Positions 14,226-17,478 of a DNA stretch of 17,478 nt are shown here, in pieces. How positions within the stretch are numbered: position 1 is the first letter of the stretch; each line of letters begins with the position of its first letter. Below the pieces are notes generated by a model, which did not search any database, had not been told where the DNA came from, and worked only from the letters and a program-made list of their open reading frames with translations. The position numbers were made by a program, and so were the translations under genes. The stretch is from NCBI GenBank assembly GCA_023393015.1, contig JAEWMY010000036.1, positions 1 to 17,478 on the forward strand, read 5' to 3'. The DNA comes from Spirochaetota bacterium. Its GTDB lineage: Bacteria; Spirochaetota; Spirochaetia; Treponematales; Treponemataceae.

Positions 14226-15476
14226 TCACCACAGGACGGTGCTGTTCGTGGATGACCGGTTTTCGTTCCGGGAACGTTCGATGTCCATGAGCTTCTTGCG
14301 GTAGGCGCCCTGCTTGCTGAGCTCGACCATGTCGGTCACGCCGATCTTCTCGTCGATTTGCCGGATGATCGGCTCCCGCATGAACTCGGAGATGACGCGG
14401 TGCGCGTCTTCCTTGACGATGCCGCACATGTTCGCGAGCTCCGTCGGCCCGAAGTCGAAGGTATAGGACTTGGCCGCCTGGAGGGGAACCTTCAACTTTT
14501 CGAGCTGGATGACGAGCATGTCGTACATCCGGCCGACGGGATCGTTGATAAGGGTATTGGCGAGCTGCTTGTACATGAGCCAGATGCGGTCGGCGAGCGT
14601 GGTCGTGAGGCGCGCGATGAGCTGCGGCTGGGTCGCGACCATCTGGTTGAAGTTCTGCCGGTTGACGGCGAGAAGCTGCGTCCCCTCGAGGGCGATGGCG
14701 CTCGCGGAACGCGGCTTGTTCTCGAGCAGGGCCATCTCGCCGAACATGTCGCCCGCCTTGAGCACGGCGAGAAGCACCTCGTTGTTGTCCACGATCTTGG
14801 TGATCTTGACCGAACCCTTCTGGATGATGTAGAGCTCCGCGCCCGGCTGGCATTCGCAGAAGATAATTGACTCTTCGGTATAGGACCGCGACATCTCGCC
14901 CGACTTCGGCTCGAGGGTCGCGATGTTCACGGCGACGCCCATGGACTTGAGGGCCATGAAGCGCTCGCGAGCGACCGTAGCGTAGGGGCCGTTCGGGGCG
15001 TTCTTGAGATAGTGGTAGTAGGCGTAGAGGGCGAGGGTGTATTTGGAAAGCTTCGCGTAGTATTCGCCGATGGAAAACAGGTGCGTTATGTCGCTTTCGA
15101 CGTTCTTCTTGAGGGTGATGCGCGTGAGGGCCTCGTCGAGGTAGCGCATCTTCTTCGTGAACGAATAGATGATCTTCATCGCGACGGGGGTGTTCTTCTC
15201 GATAAGCTCCGAGAACTGGTCGCGGCGGACGGATATCAGGGTTACGTCCGTCATGGCGACGGCGGTTTCGATCTGGCTGTGCCCGGACATGCTGGACACG
15301 ACGCCGATAAAATCGCCGGGGCCGAGAACGTTTCCTCCCTCCTCGGCGACTACCTCGGTATGCTTGGTAATCTGTACCTTACCGCCCTGAATGATGTAAA
15401 AACGGTCGGATTCAGCCTTGCCTTCGACGAGTATATAGGAGCCTTTCCTGAAATTGACAAACGCTAGCTGTAACAA
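14226..15476 (-). CDS. Double cNBD regulator with helical linker and winged-helix C-terminus
   Basis: 416 residues from TTG 15476, with GGGTGG 6 nt upstream. The first cyclic-nucleotide-binding fold (about 8-122) starts FRKGSYILVEGKAESDRFYII but lacks the phosphate-binding cassette. Residues 130-180 look like one TPR-type helical hairpin (SIGEYYAKLSKYTLALYAYY). The second cNBD (about 195-305) has a canonical cassette FGEMALLENKPRSASA (245-260), including the Glu and Arg expected to contact a cyclic nucleotide. Residues 343-385 (GPTELANMCGIVKEDAHRVI) match a Crp/Fnr-type helix-turn-helix. It is probably a ligand-responsive transcription regulator with a degenerate first sensor. A near-consensus promoter and a palindrome lie upstream, so it may be transcribed apart from the FecR gene and may control itself. 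The alternative is a signalling protein that no longer binds DNA. Confidence 0.87.
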   Translation of the reverse strand: MLQLAFVNFRKGSYILVEGKAESDRFYIIQGGKVQITKHTEVVAEEGGNVLGPGDFIGVVSSMSGHSQIETAVAMTDVTLISVRRDQFSELIEKNTPVAMKIIYSFTKKMRYLDEALTRITLKKNVESDITHLFSIGEYYAKLSKYTLALYAYYHYLKNAPNGPYATVARERFMALKSMGVAVNIATLEPKSGEMSRSYTEESIIFCECQPGAELYIIQKGSVKITKIVDNNEVLLAVLKAGDMFGEMALLENKPRSASAIALEGTQLLAVNRQNFNQMVATQPQLIARLTTTLADRIWLMYKQLANTLINDPVGRMYDMLVIQLEKLKVPLQAAKSYTFDFGPTELANMCGIVKEDAHRVISEFMREPIIRQIDEKIGVTDMVELSKQGAYRKKLMDIERSRNENRSSTNSTVLW

Positions 15477-15496
15477 TCGATACCACCCGTTAATCC

Positions 15497-15525
15497 AGTA
15501 TAGATTTGACCGTTGACAATGTCAA
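15497..15525 (-). promoter_or_regulatory. Strong promoter of the cNBD regulator gene
   Basis: On the minus strand TTGACA (15525-15520) is followed by exactly 17 nt and TATACT (15502-15497, 5 of 6). The TGA within TTGACA is also the stop codon of the FecR-domain gene. The expected leader is about 13 nt and contains GGGTGG. Confidence 0.85.
15513..15525. promoter_or_regulatory. 13-bp palindrome over the -35 element
   Basis: TTGACA-A-TGTCAA is a perfect inverted repeat around one central base. It covers the -35 of the regulator promoter. It could bind a dimeric repressor, possibly the regulator itself. It is not the Escherichia coli CRP site TGTGA-N6-TCACA, although each half shares the TGnnA/TnnCA character. 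Confidence 0.45.
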
Positions 15526-16625
15526 TTAAAAGTCCCGAACGGCGAAAGTCCGTCGTTCCGGAGCATATACTGTTTCTCGGCCGCGTCAAAGAGGGCGAGC
15601 GCCGAGTCGAATTCGGCGGAAACGCGCGTAAAACGCGCGATAAAGGCCTTGACCGTCTGCCCGTTCGAGAGCTTTTTGCCCATGGCGGCTTCCGGCACGA
15701 GCGGGACAAGCTCCCGGAGGCGGTACCAGTGGATCGTCGCGAGCGTCATCTCGGGCTTCAGGGCGATAAGGTCCTTCATGACCGATTGCCGTTCCTTCAC
15801 CCACTCGGCGCGCGACCCGATCCCGGAACCGGCCTTGGCGGAGGCGAACCATTTCTTGAGTACCTTGTTGCCCCTGAGCGTTTCGGCCTCCTCGAGCGCC
15901 TTTCCGCTCGAGTTTTCCCATTGGGACGCGATCCTGTTTATAAAGGTAACGGGGTCGGCCGTGATGAGGTCGACCTGGAAGGCCCTCCAGCGGCCCTTGA
16001 CGTCCTTCCAGTTGGCATCGAAGTCTCCCTTGGGAAAATCGGCCGTCTTGACGGAGCCGGACTCGAGCAGTTCGGCCATGCGTCCGGGCACGACGCTGAC
16101 GGCGTCGGCGGAAGAAGCGGCCGCCGGCGAGGCGAACGACCAGGGCGAGCAGAGTACCTCTCCCTTGCCGCAAGCCGCCAGGGAGGAGCCGTTGAAGGTC
16201 GCCACGACGAATTCGGTGCCCCGGACGCCGAGGACCGCGGAGGGCGTCCTGACCCGGAAGCTCGCGGCGTTGCCAGAAAGGCGGGAAACCTTGAGGCCGA
16301 TCTCGCCGGCCATGAGACGCACCTCGTTGGAGGTAACGCCCGACACGAGATCGCGCCTGATGACGGCCGACGCGCCCGGTCCGATCACGATGGAACCGAC
16401 GAGGCCCGAAGAACGGTCAAACGAAACGGTCGCGGAACCCGCGTCACCGGTTCTCACGCAATCGAGGTTTTCTATCGGAAATCCGGCGTCGACCGATCGC
16501 GCGCGTTCGCCGTTCCTGACGACCTCCACGAAACCCTCGACGTATTCCACCCGCCCGACGACTTGCGCGCCCGCGGCGCACGCGGCGATTACAAACATCA
16601 CGATCGACAGCGTCTCTTTTTTCAT
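15522..16625 (-). CDS. FecR-domain exported protein
   Basis: 367 residues. ATG 16625 is chosen over an upstream in-frame start inside murB, because GGGGGAA lies 7 nt before it and a signal peptide follows at once (MKKETLSIVMFVIAACAAGA). Cleavage could follow AGA at residue 20, or Cys16 could be a lipidation site (IAAC), so secreted and lipoprotein forms are both possible. The FecR-type domain covers about 25-160 and ends with the signature RTPSAVLGVRGTEF (126-139). Residues 200-367 are mostly helical with no motif I recognise. No sigma factor or TonB receptor gene is near, so this is probably a stand-alone periplasmic or surface domain, not a FecI/FecR switch. It lies 22 bp after murB. Confidence 0.87.
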   Translation of the reverse strand: MKKETLSIVMFVIAACAAGAQVVGRVEYVEGFVEVVRNGERARSVDAGFPIENLDCVRTGDAGSATVSFDRSSGLVGSIVIGPGASAVIRRDLVSGVTSNEVRLMAGEIGLKVSRLSGNAASFRVRTPSAVLGVRGTEFVVATFNGSSLAACGKGEVLCSPWSFASPAAASSADAVSVVPGRMAELLESGSVKTADFPKGDFDANWKDVKGRWRAFQVDLITADPVTFINRIASQWENSSGKALEEAETLRGNKVLKKWFASAKAGSGIGSRAEWVKERQSVMKDLIALKPEMTLATIHWYRLRELVPLVPEAAMGKKLSNGQTVKAFIARFTRVSAEFDSALALFDAAEKQYMLRNDGLSPFGTFN

Positions 16626-16647
16626 TCGTGTTCCCCCGGAACGTCGT

Positions 16648-17478
16648 TTATGCCCGCCAATCCCCCGCGAATACGACCTCGCTTTCGAGCTCGAATCCCG
16701 TCGCCTCGAGCACGCGACGGCGTATTTCCTCCACGAGTATACGGACATCATCGGCAGTAGCCCCGCCCTCATTGACGACAATATTGCCGTGCCAGGGTGC
16801 GACGCGCGCCTTTCCGACCGAAAAGCCGCGTAATCCGGCCTCGTCGATGATCTTCCCCGAGGGCTTGCCGAACGCGCGGTCGTTTTTGAACATGCTACCC
16901 GCGGACGGAAAACGGAAATGGCCCTTGGCCTCGCGGTCGGCTGCGCACCTCTCCATCTCGCGTCGCAGTTCGTCGCGGTTCCCGGCGGAGAGGGAAAAAA
17001 ACGCGGAAACGACGATCGACGAGCCTTCGGAGAGAACCGTCGGATCGGGTCCCGTCCGCCCCTGAAAAGGAGACTTCTTGTAGTCCCACTCGCCGGGATT
17101 CATGCCGTGCCGTTCCAGTGTACACCCTCGCGACCCGAAAACAAGGCATTCCGCCCCGCGAAACGCGTCCGACACCGCGCGTTCGTAACACCGCGCGTTC
17201 ATGAAGACCGCGCCGCCGACCGAACCGGGCAAGGCGGAAAACCGTTCGAGCCCGGCAAGGGAGCGGTCGGCGCACCAGGAAACGAGATCGTCCATCGGCG
17301 TGCCGGAGGCCGCCCGTACGACGACCGCGGCTCGTCCGGGCGAATCGCCGAATTCGGCCGAATCGTCGAGCGAAACGCCGACGAGAGCGTTCGTGGAAAT
17401 CACCGCGCCGCGAATCCCGCGATCGGCGACGAGGAGGTTCGAGCCTCCCCCCACGACGGACACGGGACATCCGGCCGA
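16648..17478 (-). CDS. murB: UDP-N-acetylenolpyruvoylglucosamine reductase MurB, N-terminus beyond window
   Basis: 276 residues are visible and the frame is open to the right edge; about the first 40-50 residues are missing. MurB reduces UDP-GlcNAc-enolpyruvate to UDP-MurNAc with FAD and NADPH, an early cytoplasmic step of peptidoglycan synthesis. The FAD-binding start GCPVSVVGGGSNLLVAD is at visible residues 3-19, followed by GLERFSALPGSVGGAVFMNA (75-94). The catalytic Ser lies in PSAGSMFKN (S195) and the catalytic Glu in LESEVVF (E267). The usual YRxS element appears as YKKSPF (133-138), a Lys in place of the common Arg; I think this also occurs in some relatives but cannot check. It ends 22 bp before the FecR gene and probably shares its transcript. 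Confidence 0.94.
   Translation of the reverse strand, partial: SAGCPVSVVGGGSNLLVADRGIRGAVISTNALVGVSLDDSAEFGDSPGRAAVVVRAASGTPMDDLVSWCADRSLAGLERFSALPGSVGGAVFMNARCYERAVSDAFRGAECLVFGSRGCTLERHGMNPGEWDYKKSPFQGRTGPDPTVLSEGSSIVVSAFFSLSAGNRDELRREMERCAADREAKGHFRFPSAGSMFKNDRAFGKPSGKIIDEAGLRGFSVGKARVAPWHGNIVVNEGGATADDVRILVEEIRRRVLEATGFELESEVVFAGDWRA

Noticed and set aside
14110..14853. N-terminal extension of the exported hypothetical protein into the regulator gene
   Set aside because: The extension is a shadow of the regulator frame, and a complete signal peptide begins at ATG 14109.
15513..16760. Plus-strand open frames opposite the FecR-domain gene
   Set aside because: The minus-strand product has a signal peptide and a FecR signature, while the plus-strand products show only composition-driven sequence.
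16626..16781. Upstream start of the FecR-domain protein inside murB
   Set aside because: It would bury the signal peptide and ignores the SD directly before ATG 16625.

Overview
The window is GC-rich, gene-dense bacterial chromosome. The gene set and protein styles point to a spirochaete related to Treponema/Spirochaeta: a RecJ with a large internal insert and a GDRDVDG motif I associate with that group, a double cyclic-nucleotide-binding regulator with a helical linker, an outer-sheath style FecR-domain protein, a PilZ protein of the PlzA type and many signal-peptide or lipoprotein products. This placement is an inference from sequence style; no rRNA or other phylogenetic marker was compared.

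Left block, minus strand (5116 down to 1): a long-chain acyl-CoA synthetase-like enzyme; a large membrane-anchored HExxH (M30/hyicolysin-like) metalloprotease whose reading frame is broken by one in-frame TAA and continues with 91 coding-like codons to a TGA at 901-903; and a secreted hypothetical protein that runs off the left edge. Short gaps (37 and about 60 bp) suggest one transcript.

Central block, plus strand (5205 to 10500): recO, a thymidine/pyrimidine-nucleoside phosphorylase, recJ and an M23 peptidase. The last three are joined by ATGA and GTGA stop/start overlaps, so this looks like one operon mixing DNA repair, nucleoside salvage and cell-wall processing. It diverges from the acyl-CoA synthetase through back-to-back TTGACA elements. 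Next comes rpsU, with its own promoter, a 16-bp palindrome, a near-complete anti-SD match and a strong terminator. A PilZ c-di-GMP protein and a TPR protein follow as a two-gene unit with their own promoter.

Right block, minus strand (17478 down to 13011): MurB (N-terminus beyond the window), a FecR-domain exported protein, a cNBD-TPR-cNBD-wHTH regulator with a near-consensus promoter whose -35 contains the FecR stop codon, a small exported hypothetical protein and a DUF192 lipoprotein. The DUF192 gene meets the TPR gene tail to tail, with stop codons interlocked in TTAA.

Themes worth attention: (1) the nonsense-interrupted protease with a membrane domain fused in front of an internal lipobox; (2) three in-frame tandem arrays of period 6, 9 and 12 nt in exported-protein genes, one made entirely of potential start codons; (3) several genes without a Shine-Dalgarno whose -10-like hexamer lies only 6-9 nt before the start codon, in contrast to the extended SD of rpsU. 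I did not find a CRISPR array, tRNA, rRNA, insertion sequence or phage module.
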